NCBI GenBank assembly: GCA_907163375.1
Contig: CAJQUW010005287.1
Span: 124,001-188,000 of the forward strand
Direction of reading: 5' to 3'
Source: Prostheceraeus crozeri
Taxonomy: Eukaryota > Platyhelminthes > Polycladida > Euryleptidae
Length of the DNA: 64,000 nt
The notes below the pieces were generated by a model that did no database searches, had not been told where the DNA came from, and was given only the letters and a program-made list of their open reading frames with translations. Each line of letters begins with the position of its first letter. The stretch's first letter is position 1. The position numbers and the translations under genes were made by a program. This document shows positions 18,507 to 28,307 of the stretch, one piece after another.

Positions 18507-19589
18507 ATGGCTTCTACTGTTTGTGCTCCCATTCTGCCTGCAAATCCAAAGTCTGGTGACTTTACTTACTTTGTCCGACTGTTCGAAAATTACGTCGAAA
18601 TTGTTGAGGCAAAAGATGCTACAAAATTGCCTTTATTGCTGAATTGCCTTGGTAGAGATGGACTATCCATATACGATGAACTAAAGGATCCTAAATCTAA
18701 GTACGACGATGCGAAAGATCGCCTGCTGGAATATTTCTCCGGTAAAACGTCCATTTTGTTGTGGCGAAAACAATTTTTTGAGGCGCGTCAGGGTTCTCAG
18801 GAATCAGTAACTGACTTTGCATGTCGACTTCGTCGTCTAGTGAAGCATTTTGGTTTCAAGGACGAACAGGAGATGCTGCGCGATGTTTTCACTATTGGAG
18901 TCTACAACGATGCTCTTGGTGAGAAGTTGCTGACTGAGGACGCTTCTATACTAACTTTTGATGCTGCTGTATGTCGAGCCGAAACGGTTGAGCGTGCAAT
19001 GTGCGACCGTGCTAAAGTTCAGTCATCTTCGGATCTAAACCGTGTTAAACCTTCCCAGCAATTCAATCGTCAGAGTAGCAAACCGACTTGGAAGGGTTAT
19101 AGGCCTACTGGTACGTCTACCGCATCGAAAACTGGTAACAACGTGACATCTACGAGTGAGAAAGGAAGGTGCTACAGATGTGGTGACCCCTTCCACATTG
19201 CGAATGACCCCAAGTATCCGGCCAGAAGCATGATCTGCAGCTTTTGTCATGTGCGTGCTCATTTTGCTCGGATGTGTTCAAAGAAGGAGTCGAGTGAATC
19301 TGGTGGAGTTGTTCGAGAAGTTACCGTCGAAAGAAGTGATCCAGTTCTGACCCCAGTGGTGCATCATGTGTATTCCGTTGACGTCGATGAGAAGGATTGC
19401 GTGAGTGTTGCTCTCAATGGTAAATCTACAATGTGTCTTGCTGACACAGGAGCGAAGGCGTGCGTAATTCCTGAACAGTACTTACCGCCTGATGCTGAAG
19501 TGATTCCTACAAGTGTCAAGTTGAGTGCATACGGTGGATTATTTGTGTATTTGTTATCTGTTATATTTTTTATCTGTGTCTTATGGTAA
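18507..19589 (+). CDS. gag: Gag and start of aspartic protease (Ty3/gypsy)
   Basis: ATG at 18,507 opens 360 codons. Residues 1 to ~190 are a gag capsid-like region (FFEARQGSQESVTDFACRLR is typical). About 222-258 hold two zinc knuckles: the first, CYRCGDPFHIANDPKY, lacks its final Cys, while the second, CSFCHVRAHFARMC, is complete. The protease follows with active-site Asp-Thr-Gly in LADTGAKACVIP. After about 19,540 the frame runs into unrelated residues because of a frameshift, and the true continuation is in the next frame. Gag packages the RNA into virus-like particles and the protease cleaves the polyprotein. Confidence 0.85.
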   Translation: MASTVCAPILPANPKSGDFTYFVRLFENYVEIVEAKDATKLPLLLNCLGRDGLSIYDELKDPKSKYDDAKDRLLEYFSGKTSILLWRKQFFEARQGSQESVTDFACRLRRLVKHFGFKDEQEMLRDVFTIGVYNDALGEKLLTEDASILTFDAAVCRAETVERAMCDRAKVQSSSDLNRVKPSQQFNRQSSKPTWKGYRPTGTSTASKTGNNVTSTSEKGRCYRCGDPFHIANDPKYPARSMICSFCHVRAHFARMCSKKESSESGGVVREVTVERSDPVLTPVVHHVYSVDVDEKDCVSVALNGKSTMCLADTGAKACVIPEQYLPPDAEVIPTSVKLSAYGGLFVYLLSVIFFICVLW

Positions 19590-19797
19590 GAAGACCTGTA
19601 AACCGTTGTTTTACGTAGTAAGTGCTGATGAAATTCCTCTTTTGTCACGTGAAACATGCTTCTCTTTGGGTATTTTGAGACCTGGGATAAATGACATTGA
19701 TGTACATGCAAATGCGTTGTCATGTGAAAGTGATATTTTCTCTGAATTTTCTAATTTGTTCTCTGGTGTCGGAAATGTGATCGGTGTTGATTATGAG
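19545..19797 (+). pseudogene. pol: Pol fragment: end of protease to RT linker, cut by the palindrome
   Basis: This frame gives residues typical of the end of a Ty3/gypsy protease (PLFYVVSADEIPLLSRETC, then LGILRPG) and the acidic linker before reverse transcriptase, where FSNLFSGVG corresponds to the common F..VF.G.G motif. It ends at the TATGAG duplication. The same frame resumes in pol sequence at 42,172. Confidence 0.8.
19792..19797. other. Left 6-bp target duplication of the palindromic element (TATGAG)
   Basis: TATGAG precedes AGTAGTAAG at 19,798. The same 6 bp follow CTTACTACT at 42,165. Dropping the element and one copy restores the pol reading frame exactly across the junction, an independent check on the boundary. 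Confidence 0.9.
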
Positions 19798-19850
19798 AGT
19801 AGTAAGAAAACGGCGAACACCAGATAGCGCAAGATGGCCGCCATCGCTGA

Positions 19851-20060
19851 CGTCCCCCCCCTCTGGAACGGCAGAGTGTCGTGGTCGGCCGCCGTGGTGT
19901 TTCGGGTCTGAGTCCCCCCCCCTCTGGAACGACAGAGGTTGTAGTCTGTCGTGGTGTGCCGACCAGGTGGGTTCACAAACTGTTCGCTGACGTCCCCCCC
20001 CTCTGGAACGATAGAGTGTCGTGGTGGACTTGGGCGACCGCCAGGATTAGTCTTGAGGCT
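19851..20060. repeat. Three poly-C/CTCTGG hairpin units near the left end
   Basis: Three units have a C8-9 run followed by CTCTGGAACG and a matching CAGAG or ATAGAG: CTCTG-gaacgg-CAGAG, CCTCTG-gaacga-CAGAGG, and CTCT-ggaacgat-AGAG. The right arm holds the mirror copies at about 41,960-42,110. Poly-C lengths vary between copies. Confidence 0.7.
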
Positions 20061-20389
20061 ATAGTGTGTGATGTTTTTCGTGCAATCTGCTGAATTTTGG
20101 GTTGTAAAATGGGTTGTTTCGAGTGGAAGGAGTGGTCGGATAAGAAAACGGAGGTCGGATTCGTATTCAGCGTGAAATTCTGCATCGGTATGGTGAGTTT
20201 CAAGGCAATCGGTGAGAAAAAATTTTCAACATTTTTCGAAAAGCGACAGAGTTAGAATTTGGGACGTTTTGGTGTGTAGCGCCCAAACGAAGCATCGGAT
20301 GAGAAAACGGAGGTCAGATTGGGATTCAGCGTGAAATTCTGCATCGCTATGGTGAGTTTCAAGTCAATCGGAGAGAAAAAATTTTCGGC

Positions 20390-23300
20390 TGACGTCCCCC
20401 CCCCTCTGGACAGCTTGCTTCGATTTTGGCTTCCAGTGGACGGATTTTGTCGTGCGATAGCTCGTTTGAAAGCTAAGAGTGAGACAAATTCAGTGAAAGA
20501 ATCGGCTTGTTCCTATCTGTCTTCGTTCAAAAGTTAGAGCGGTTACAAGATTTTAGGTCGGAGCTCGCTCACCTGAAAAAATCCTAAGTGTCAAAGTGAC
20601 TTTGTATGGGTAAAATTTTGAAAATTTTCCAAAGTGTGGAATTTCGACCTGGGACCGTCACCAAAACATTTTTCATCAAATTTCACTGACCTCCCCCCCC
20701 CCGACAGCAATCTTCTAACTTTGGTTCTAGTGAACGGATTTTGTTCGTTCGAGTTGCATTCGAAAGAGGAGAAAAAGCTGCTCGACAACATTTTTTGTTG
20801 CGAGTCAATCGGAACAGCCGTTCAAAAGTTAGAGCGGTTACAAGATTTTAGGTCGGAGCTCGCTCACCTGAAAAAATCCTAAGTGTCAGAGTGACTTTGT
20901 ATGGGTAAAATTTTGAAAATTTTCCAAAGTGTGGAATTTCGACCTGGGACCGTCACCAAAATATTTTTCATCAAATTTCACTGACCTCCCCCCCCCTCTG
21001 GACAGCTTGCTTCGATTTTGGCTTCCAGTGGACGGATTTTGTCGTGCGATAGCTCGTTTGAAAGCTAAGAGTGAGACAAATTCAGTGAAAGAATCGGCTT
21101 GTTCCTATCTGTCTTCGTTCAAAAGTTAGAGCGGTTACAAGATTTTAGGTCGGAGCTCGCTCACCTGAAAAAATCCTAAGTGTCAAAGTGACTTTGTATG
21201 GGTAAAATTTTGAAAATTTTCCAAAGTGTGGAATTTCGACCTGGGACCGTCACCAAAACATTTTTCATCAAATTTTGAAATTTCACTGACGTCCCCCCCC
21301 CTCTGGACAGCTAGCTTCGATTTTGGCTTCCAGTGGACGGATTTTGTCGTGCGATAGCTCGTTTGAAAGCTTAGAGTGAGACAAATTCAGTGAAAGAATC
21401 GGCTTGTTCCTATCTGTCTTCGTTCAAAAGTTAGAGCGGTTACAAGATTTTAGGTCGGAGCTCGCTCACCTGAAAAAATCCTAAGTGTCAGAGTGACTTT
21501 GTATCGGTAAAATTTTGAAAATTTTCCAAAGTGTGGAATTTCGACCTGGGACCGTCACCAAAACATTTTTCATCAAATTTCACTGACCTCCCCCCCCCCC
21601 GACAGCAATCTTCTAACTTTGGTTCTAGTGAACGGATTTTGTTCGTTCGAGTTGCATTCGAAAGAGGAGAAAAAGCTGCTCGACAACATTTTTTGTTGCG
21701 AGTCAATCGGAACAGCCGTTCAAAAGTTAGAGCGGTTACAAGATTTTAGGTCGGAGCTCGCTCACCTGAAAAAATCCTAAGTGTCAGAGTGACTTTGTAT
21801 GGGTAAAATTTTGAAAATTTTCCAAAGTGTGGAATTTCGACCTGGGACCGTCACCAAAATATTTTTCATCAAATTTCACTGACCTCCCCCCCTCTGGACA
21901 GCTTGCTTCGATTTTGGCTTCCAGTGGACGGATTTTGTCGTGCGATAGCTCGTTTGAAAGCTAAGAGTGAGACAAATTCAGTGAAAGAATCGGCTTGTTC
22001 CTATCTGTCTTCGTTCAAAAGTTAGAGCGGTTACAAGATTTTAGGTCGGAGCTCGCTCACCTGAAAAAATCCTAAGTGTCAAAGTGACTTTGTATGGGTA
22101 AAATTTTGAAAATTTTCCAAAGTGTGGAATTTCGACCTGGGACCGTCACCAAAACATTTTTCATCAAATTTTGAAATTTCACTGACGTCCCCCCCCCTCT
22201 GGACAGCTTGCTTCGATTTTGGCTTCCAGTGGACGGATTTTGTCGTGCGATAGCTCGTTTGAAAGCTAAGAGTGAGACAAATTCAGTGAAAGAATCGGCT
22301 TGTTCCTATCTGTCTTCGTTCAAAAGTTAGAGCGGTTACAAGATTTTAGGTCGGAGCTCGCTCACCTGAAAAAATCCTAAGTGTCAAAGTGACTTTGTAT
22401 GGGTAAAATTTTGAAAATTTTCCAAAGTGTGGAATTTCGACCTGGGACCGTCACCAAAACATTTTTCATCAAATTTCACTGACCTCCCCCCCCCCCGACA
22501 GCAATCTTCTAACTTTGGTTCTAGTGAACGGATTTTGTTCGTTCGAGTTGCATTCGAAAGAGGAGAAAAAGCTGCTCGACAACATTTTTTGTTGCGAGTC
22601 AATCGGAACAGCCGTTCAAAAGTTAGAGCGGTTACAAGATTTTAGGTCGGAGCTCGCTCACCTGAAAAAATCCTAAGTGTCAGAGTGACTTTGTATGGGT
22701 AAAATTTTGAAAATTTTCCAAAGTGTGGAATTTCGACCTGGGACCGTCACCAAAATATTTTTCATCAAATTTCACTGACCTCCCCCCCCTCTGGACAGCT
22801 TGCTTCGATTTTGGCTTCCAGTGGACGGATTTTGTCGTGCGATAGCTCGTTTGAAAGCTAAGAGTGAGACAAATTCAGTGAAAGAATCGGCTTGTTCCTA
22901 TCTGTCTTCGTTCAAAAGTTAGAGCGGTTACAAGATTTTAGGTCGGAGCTCGCTCACCTGAAAAAATCCTAAGTGTCAAAGTGACTTTGTATGGGTAAAA
23001 TTTTGAAAATTTTCCAAAGTGTGGAATTTCGACCTGGGACCGTCACCAAAACATTTTTCATCAAATTTTGAAATTTCACTGACGTCCCCCCCCTCTGGAC
23101 AGCTTGCTTCGATTTTGGCTTCCAGTGGACGGATTTTGTCGTGCGATAGCTCGTTTGAAAGCTAAAAGTGAGACAAATTCAGTGAAAGAATCGGCTTGTT
23201 CCTATCTGTCTTCGTTCAAAAGTTAGAGCGGTTACAAGATTTTAGGTCGGAGCTCGCTCACCTGAAAAAATCCTAAGTGTCAAAGTGACTTTGTATGGGT

Positions 23301-23520
23301 AAAATTTTGAAAATTTTCCAAAGTGTGGAATTTCGACCTGGGACCGTCACCAAAACATTTTTCATCAAATTTTGAAATTTCACTGACGTCCCCCCCCCTC
23401 TGGACAGCTTGCTTCGATTTTGGCTTCCAGTTGACGGATTTTGTCGTGCGATAGCTCGTTTGAAAGCTAAGAGTGAGACAAATTCAGTGAAAGAATCGGC
23501 TTGTTCCTATCGGTCTTCGT
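20390..23520 (+). repeat. Tandem array of ~300-bp units with 3-unit higher-order period
   Basis: Poly-C anchors recur at about 20,393, 20,693, 20,990, 21,291, 21,588, 21,888, 22,190, 22,488, 22,786, 23,085 and 23,391, roughly every 300 bp. Two flavours alternate: one continues CTCTGGACAGCTTGCTTCG, the other CCGACAGCAATCTTC. The second flavour returns about every 897-900 bp, giving a three-unit higher-order repeat. The right arm has only about one such unit (41,250-41,560). Short reading frames inside repeat from unit to unit and look spurious. Confidence 0.85.
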
Positions 23521-24258
23521 TTAGATGTGAGACGCCATTTAAGATTTTGGGACATTGGCGAAAAACGACAGAGTTAGAATTTGGGACGTTTTGGGCTGTA
23601 GCTTCAAAACGAAGCATCGGATGGGAAAACGGATTTCAGATTTGGAATCAGCGTGAAATTCTCTATCTGTATGGTGAGTTTCAAGTCAATCGGAGAGAAA
23701 AAATTTTCAACATTTTTCGAAAAAACGACAGAGTTAGAATTTGGGACGTTTTGGTGTGTAGCGCCCAAACGAAGCATCGGATGAGAAAACGGAGGCCAGA
23801 TTCGGATTCGGCGTGAAATTCTGCATCGGTATAGTGAGTTTCAAGTCAATCGGAGAGAAAAAATTTTCGCTGACGCCCCCCCCCTCTGGACAGCTTGCAT
23901 CGATTTTGGCTTCCAGTGGACGGATTTTGTCGTGCGATAGCTCGTTTGAAAGCTAAGAGTGAGACACATTCAGTGAAAGAATCGGCTTGTTCCTATCTGT
24001 CTTCGCTTAGATGTGAGACGCCATTTAAGATTTTGGGACATTGGCGAAAAACGACAGTTAGAATTTTTGCGATGGCTGCCTACTGTAGAGCCAAAACGAA
24101 GCATCGGATGGGAAAACGGAGGCCAGATTCGGATTCAGCGTCAAATTCTACATGGAAATGGTGTATTTCCAGCTCAATCGGAGCACTAGAACCGGAGATA
24201 GACGGGTTTTTTAGTGTTTGGATGATGGGTATTACGTCATCAGCTGATCGCCACACAC
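23521..24258 (+). repeat. Diverged outer repeats before the TATA block
   Basis: Related segments around CAATCGGAGAGAAAAAATTTTC, CAAAACGAAGCATCGGATG and one more poly-C/CTCTGGACAGCTTGC unit (about 23,874). The mirror lies at about 40,390-41,250. No convincing gene. Confidence 0.6.
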
Positions 24259-24266
24259 TATATAAG
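24259..24266 (+). promoter_or_regulatory. TATA box (TATATAAG) at the start of the hairpin-rich block
   Basis: TATATAAG lies in a locally GC-richer setting and marks the shift from satellite to structured sequence. The mirror copy is CTTATATA at 40,385-40,392. No long ORF follows, so a transcript starting about 24,290 would be largely structured and noncoding. This is inference from sequence alone. Confidence 0.45.
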
Positions 24267-24289
24267 CTGGGAACCGAGAGAGACTTGTC

Positions 24290-25780
24290 ATTTAGAGGAG
24301 AACGATTGTCAGAGGTAGGTCGTCTCTCTGAGCTCCGATGATAGCTTCGGACATTCCAAATCCCGAGTTTCTGTAAGAAACCGACTTAGAAAATTTCATT
24401 GCTGATATCAGCTAAGGCGTCAGACTTAGAGGTTTGCCAGGAGATGGCCTTCGTCTCCAGGCCATAAAAGACTCCAAAACTTTAAAGGCTTGTAACTTTG
24501 CTTCTACAAGTCCGTTTGACTTGATTCAAAAAAGGTTCGGTCGCTATTGACCTGCCCTAAGTGATAGACTACTTATAAAGTTTCATAAGTAGTGCTAAAA
24601 AGTTGAAAAATTTAAATTCACTAGTTTTGGAGGTTTTCTGGGGTTTTCGACCCTGCTGAAGTCAATGAGAGCATTTTTAATGATGTCTGAGCCAGTCTTC
24701 TCATGCTATAAGCGGCTTTTCACTGAAAGCGAGCAAGACACGGAGAGTTTTGCTGTAATATTCCACTGACAGGGTGTTCCTTCGGGACGGCGGACGATGC
24801 CGTAGTGATAAGTGTGGCAAGGGAATGTGTCATATTTGAGACCGTAACCGCTGGGACAACTCATGTCTCATGTTGGGCATTTGACACAGCTCTCAACGTA
24901 GCACTTTGAACGCCAATCGGTTGAGTCTTAGCTATCTTGTCATGGGTGGCCTCTAAACATCTCCATTGCAAAACGCTGGTGAATCAAGCTCTCTACGGCT
25001 TGCTATCAAGCTGATCAAAGCAATAACTTGGGATGTTTCCTCAAGGTTTTCAAGTATGCTGAGTTCAAATCTGCTATCAGATTTCAAATTTAACTAAGAC
25101 TAAGGCAGCTTTGAGGGGTTAGATCCCAGCTACTGTTCACTACCTTTGACTCGGCGTTGCTGTTACCACTTCGGGGCAGTGACAATGATGTCTTCAGCTG
25201 TAAAGAGCGGGTATCGGGGAAGATCTCTCACTTCCCTAGTGATCAGTACAAGGCCTTCGGGCTGTCGACGGGATCGAGTGCCACTCACTACACTCAAATC
25301 TATCATTCCTCACTAAGTGTAAATTACTGACTATACATTTGTCCTGCTATCAGGTTGTTTTGACTTGCTATCTAGTTGAATAGTCTCTTGCTATCAAGAG
25401 ATTCACTTCTGCTCATAAAGCACATCATCGCTGTAATACCTCCTTTGCTCGAGCGTTCCTTCGGGACGGCGGGTACTGCCGTAGAGGGATTGCGTTGCAC
25501 GGGTTGTTCGTCGTTTGTTAGACCGAAACCTCTGAGCCGTTGCTCATGTTGGGCATTCGACTTCATACTCAACGTGACGTTTTCTCTCGCCAGGTCAGAG
25601 TACTTCAGCCATTCGACAAAGGTTAGTCTTTATGATATGGAGTAGAGTGAAATGTAATTCATTAGATGCCCCTTCAATGATTGCTCCCATGATAAACGTT
25701 GATGAGACAAATGAAATGATTCTCATCTTCCTTTTTCAGTGATTGAAATCTACTAACACACTACCGTATAATCGACCACT
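24290..25780 (+). ncRNA. Hairpin-dense block, candidate structured RNA
   Basis: No convincing protein. C(UUCG)G tetraloop hairpins occur at about 24,775-24,789, 25,252-25,263 and 25,454-25,468, with ACGGC/GCCGT at 25,466-25,482 directly after. CTAT-loop hairpins occur at 24,998-25,011, 25,067-25,084, 25,343-25,354 and 25,382-25,403. Two diverged ~170-nt modules share the order TGTAATA, GTTCCTTCGGGACGGCGG, TGCCGTAG, then CATGTTGGGCATT (from about 24,754 and 25,431); a third, weaker one starts at about 26,379. A TATA box precedes the block. UUCG loops are stabilising in RNA, so an RNA role fits. Mirror: about 38,880-40,360. Confidence 0.45.
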
Positions 25781-25887
25781 ATGGGGCAAGACATGATAGA
25801 GCCTCCACGCGCTTTGCCCTGGGCAGTCTTCGGACTGGCGAATACTATCATTAAGTTGAATCTGCTATCAGTCAACTTGAACGTTGC
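25781..25887 (+). repeat. 107-bp direct repeat, copy 1 (left arm)
   Basis: Starts ATGGGGCAAGACATGATAG and holds CAGTC-ttcg-GACTG (25,824-25,837) and a CTAT hairpin with 7-bp outer stem AAGTTGA/TCAACTT (25,853-25,878). Copy 2 at 26,257-26,363 differs at about two positions. Each encodes the same start of a short ORF (38 codons here, ending TAG 25,895-25,897). The METPN gene lies between the copies. Confidence 0.8.
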
Positions 25888-25902
25888 GTCGCATTAGAGG
25901 GG

Positions 25903-25910
25903 TATATAAA
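25903..25910 (+). promoter_or_regulatory. TATA box of the METPN gene (left arm)
   Basis: TATATAAA lies 32 nt before ATG 25,942, with a T/C-rich CATTTCATTTCATTTC leader between. The spacing suits a short 5' UTR polymerase II transcript. Mirror copy TTTATATA at 38,741-38,748. Confidence 0.6.
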
Positions 25911-25941
25911 CCACTGCCTCTCATTTCATTTCATTTCAATC

Positions 25942-26208
25942 ATGGAGACGCCGAACGCTGCAGTCAACTCTCCTCGCGGACCGCAGTTAAGACCGCGAAA
26001 TTTATTTAATGAATTTGCTAGAATAGAGGAGCAAGACAGAGTTTTTAATAATCTTGCTCGGATTGGCAATCCGATGACAGCAACTGCTGTCAATCCAACG
26101 GAATGGCGCTACATTCCACTTTTCAGCCATGTACCAGTTAGTGTGGAAGTCGACAGTGCTACCAAAGAGAGAGTCAAAGACTCTCTCAGTAGAATTGGTA
26201 GGGTGTAA
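25942..26208 (+). CDS. Unknown 88-aa protein (left arm)
   Basis: ATG follows a TATA box by 32 nt. The product starts METPNAAVNSPRGPQ, is rich in Arg, Asn and Pro, and has a mixed-charge middle (NEFARIEEQDRV). No family is recognised. After TAA (26,206-26,208) the same frame stays open for 66 more codons, through ATG 26,257 with a GCCACCATGG context, to TAA 26,407-26,409, so a readthrough product of about 154 residues is possible. Both arms carry the same stop. The opposite strand is also open (26,109-26,588), but the promoter favours this strand. Confidence 0.5.
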   Translation: METPNAAVNSPRGPQLRPRNLFNEFARIEEQDRVFNNLARIGNPMTATAVNPTEWRYIPLFSHVPVSVEVDSATKERVKDSLSRIGRV

Positions 26209-26256
26209 GATGACGTTACTCCCGAGAACGAACCACCGGCTCTCTTAAGGGCCACC

Positions 26257-26363
26257 ATGGGGCAAGACATGATAGAACCTCCACGCGGTTTGCCCTGGGC
26301 AGTCTTCGGACTGGCGAATACTATCATTAAGTTGAATCTGCTATCAGTCAACTTGAACGTTGC
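26257..26363 (+). repeat. 107-bp direct repeat, copy 2 (left arm)
   Basis: Second copy of 25,781-25,887, with the same UUCG hairpin (26,300-26,313) and CTAT hairpin (26,329-26,354). Mirror copies in the right arm are 38,288-38,394 and 38,764-38,870. Confidence 0.8.
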
Positions 26364-26409
26364 AAATGAAGTTCGGTGTAATACTTCCTTTCGACGGGCG
26401 TTCCTGTAA
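26257..26409 (+). CDS. 50-aa ORF in the second 107-bp repeat (left arm)
   Basis: ATG in GCCACCATGG opens 50 codons beginning MGQDMIEPPRG, ending TAA at 26,407-26,409. The first 107 nt repeat the segment at 25,781. It is in frame with the METPN ORF upstream, separated from it by one TAA and 16 codons. It could be the C-terminal part of a longer protein or just part of the hairpin repeat. No homologue recognised. Confidence 0.3.
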   Translation: MGQDMIEPPRGLPWAVFGLANTIIKLNLLSVNLNVANEVRCNTSFRRAFL

Positions 26410-26609
26410 AGGGCGGCGGTGAAACCCGTAGCTATGTATACCGCAAGGGACATTCGGCAATGGTCAATCTTGTTAAACCTCTCTGCGTCATGTTTGCAAG
26501 TGATTGCCTCTGTCTCAACGTAGTATGCATTCGCGCCAGGGCGACATTTAGCCAACTGTCGAAGGTTGCCTAAAACTATCCATTGCATACATTATGAGAA
26601 CCATGAGTT

Positions 26610-26807
26610 CTACCTGTCTCTATCAATGAGATGAATTGATGAATGGAATGAAATGGGAGGACACTCACGCGCCACACGCAACATAACACACTTCTCTCTT
26701 CCGTAGTCTAACAAGCTCTTTACACATGGATCGCAGTCGATTGCTATCCCTGTATCAGAAGTGTAAGCTATCTTAATTTTATTTAACACTATTTCATCTA
26801 CCATCAT
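26610..26807 (-). CDS. Unknown 65-aa ORF (left arm)
   Basis: Reads away from the axis. The product (MMVDEIVLNKIKIAYTSDTG...) has three Cys around DCDPCVKSLLDYGREKC and a basic end. The right-arm copy at 37,844-38,041 is open too, with a few amino-acid changes (D4Y, N8D, H59R). Both staying open gives weak support for coding. No family recognised. Confidence 0.35.
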   Translation of the reverse strand: MMVDEIVLNKIKIAYTSDTGIAIDCDPCVKSLLDYGREKCVMLRVARECPPISFHSSIHLIDRDR

Positions 26808-27018
26808 CAGCCATATGAAGTGTCATAAGATTTACAAGTTAGACTAAGCGTGCTACTATTTCCAAATGAAAAAGTATACATGGTTAAATCATCCACTGAA
26901 GCCCCATTCAAGTAAGTCAGTATGAAAGCAAAGATAATATGAAATAAAAATTTATTATGGCATGTATTTCAAAAGGTCTTCATCGTCAATATCGTCCCAG
27001 AGTCTGGCTTCACATAGA

Positions 27019-27168
27019 TTACAAAAAACAGTTCACTTGCTTCAATCGTTCTTCTACCGCGAGCCTCACTTTGTCGATATACTCCCACTCCGCTATAGTT
27101 CGTGACTGGGAGTTAGGGGTGTACCATTCCCATAATTGGTGGAGGAATTTGGTGCTGGCGATCTCCAT
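27019..27168 (-). CDS. Unknown 49-aa helical ORF (left arm)
   Basis: ATG at 27,166-27,168 on the - strand opens a Trp/Glu/Arg-rich product starting MEIASTKFLHQLWEW, with a helix-like charged second half (EWEYIDKVRLAVEERLKQV). An open frame exists on the other strand (26,957-27,190), but this composition looks more protein-like. The mirror copy at 37,483-37,632 is also open. Function unknown. Confidence 0.35.
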   Translation of the reverse strand: MEIASTKFLHQLWEWYTPNSQSRTIAEWEYIDKVRLAVEERLKQVNCFL

Positions 27169-27199
27169 CACTATTCGTGAGTGTCGTTAGAAAGTGTAT

Positions 27200-28300
27200 C
27201 ATGGTTTGTAAAAGTTTTACTGCAACACAGGTTGATGTATAGTTAGAAAAGTTTGATCATCAACGTTGTATTCGTAAGTCTAGTCAGAAACTTTATCATG
27301 TTGTACAAAAGTTTTATTGCAACACAGGTTGATGTATAGTTAGAAAGTTTGATCATCAACGTTTTATTTGTAAGTCTAGTCAGAAAGTGCATCATGGTTT
27401 GCAAAGTTAGTGTAGTCAAATAAATTTACTGTGACACCCGTTTGAGAAAGTAAAGTCTGATCATCGAAGTTGTATTCGTGAGTGTCGTTAGAAAGTGTAT
27501 CATTGTTTGTAAAAGTTTTACTGCAACACAGGTTGATGTATAGTTAGAAAAGTTTGATCATGACGTTTTATGAAACACACATGTCATGAAATGTAAGCGT
27601 TAGTGTAGTCAAATAATTTACCGCGACGCACGTTTGTGAAAATAAAGTTTGATCATTGACGTTATATGACTGACCGAACTCATCACAGCACTAGAAAGTT
27701 TTAGAAGGTTTTATTTACTGCACAGTGTAGATTGTCTTGTAACTTACTTTCACAGTGTTAGAAAGTTTTATTGGAGACAGTTGCCAAATGTTTCCCTATT
27801 AGAAATTCAAACTTCATGACTGTTAGATTAGCTTCATCAGGTTTAGTAAAAGCAGTTTTCTACTGCAGTAAGACTGCGAGTTTAGAATGTTATATGAAAA
27901 CAGTGTTCATCACAGCGCTAGAAAGTTTTACTGTGCTGTGTAGATTGTTTCACACAAGGTCTTATAGTCAGCGTTGAATGTTTTATAAAACCAGATGTTG
28001 TCACACACGTTGAGTGTATGAGAGCTAGTTCCATGACATTGAATCGCATGGATTGTAAAGTTCATAATCCAAGGCTAGGCTCCTGTACGGTTGGATTTAG
28101 GGTTTTATATTACATGCGTTAACCGTTCGTGTAGAATATGTGAAGCAGATGTTCGCTTAAATGCAAATGTTGAAATAAGTTTGTAAGAAATCTTTGACAG
28201 GTTGTTGTGAAACGTAGCGAACGTTGAAGAAATGTTTCTGCAGTCACACTCGTTAGCGTGCCAGCTTTACTAAATGTATTCTATTCTCCAATGAGGATTG
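27200..28300 (+). other. Imperfect repeats, no clear gene (left arm)
   Basis: Segments such as GTTAGAAAGTGTATCATGGTTTG, CAGGTTGATGTATAGTTAG and AAGTTTGATCATCAACGTT recur imperfectly up to about 27,700. Later sequence (27,750-28,300) is unique, with scattered TAGAAAGTTTTA words. The mirror lies at about 36,650-37,460. Confidence 0.5.
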
Positions 28301-28307
28301 TTGTCTA

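Noticed and set aside
20319..24341. ORFs of 65-150 codons in the outer satellite of both arms
   Set aside because: They follow the 300-bp repeat units and change with unit composition; no start context or domain.
26109..26588. 159-codon ORF opposite the 88-aa gene (also 38,063-38,542)
   Set aside because: It lies antisense to the TATA-led gene and runs through the 107-bp hairpin repeat; composition is not protein-like.
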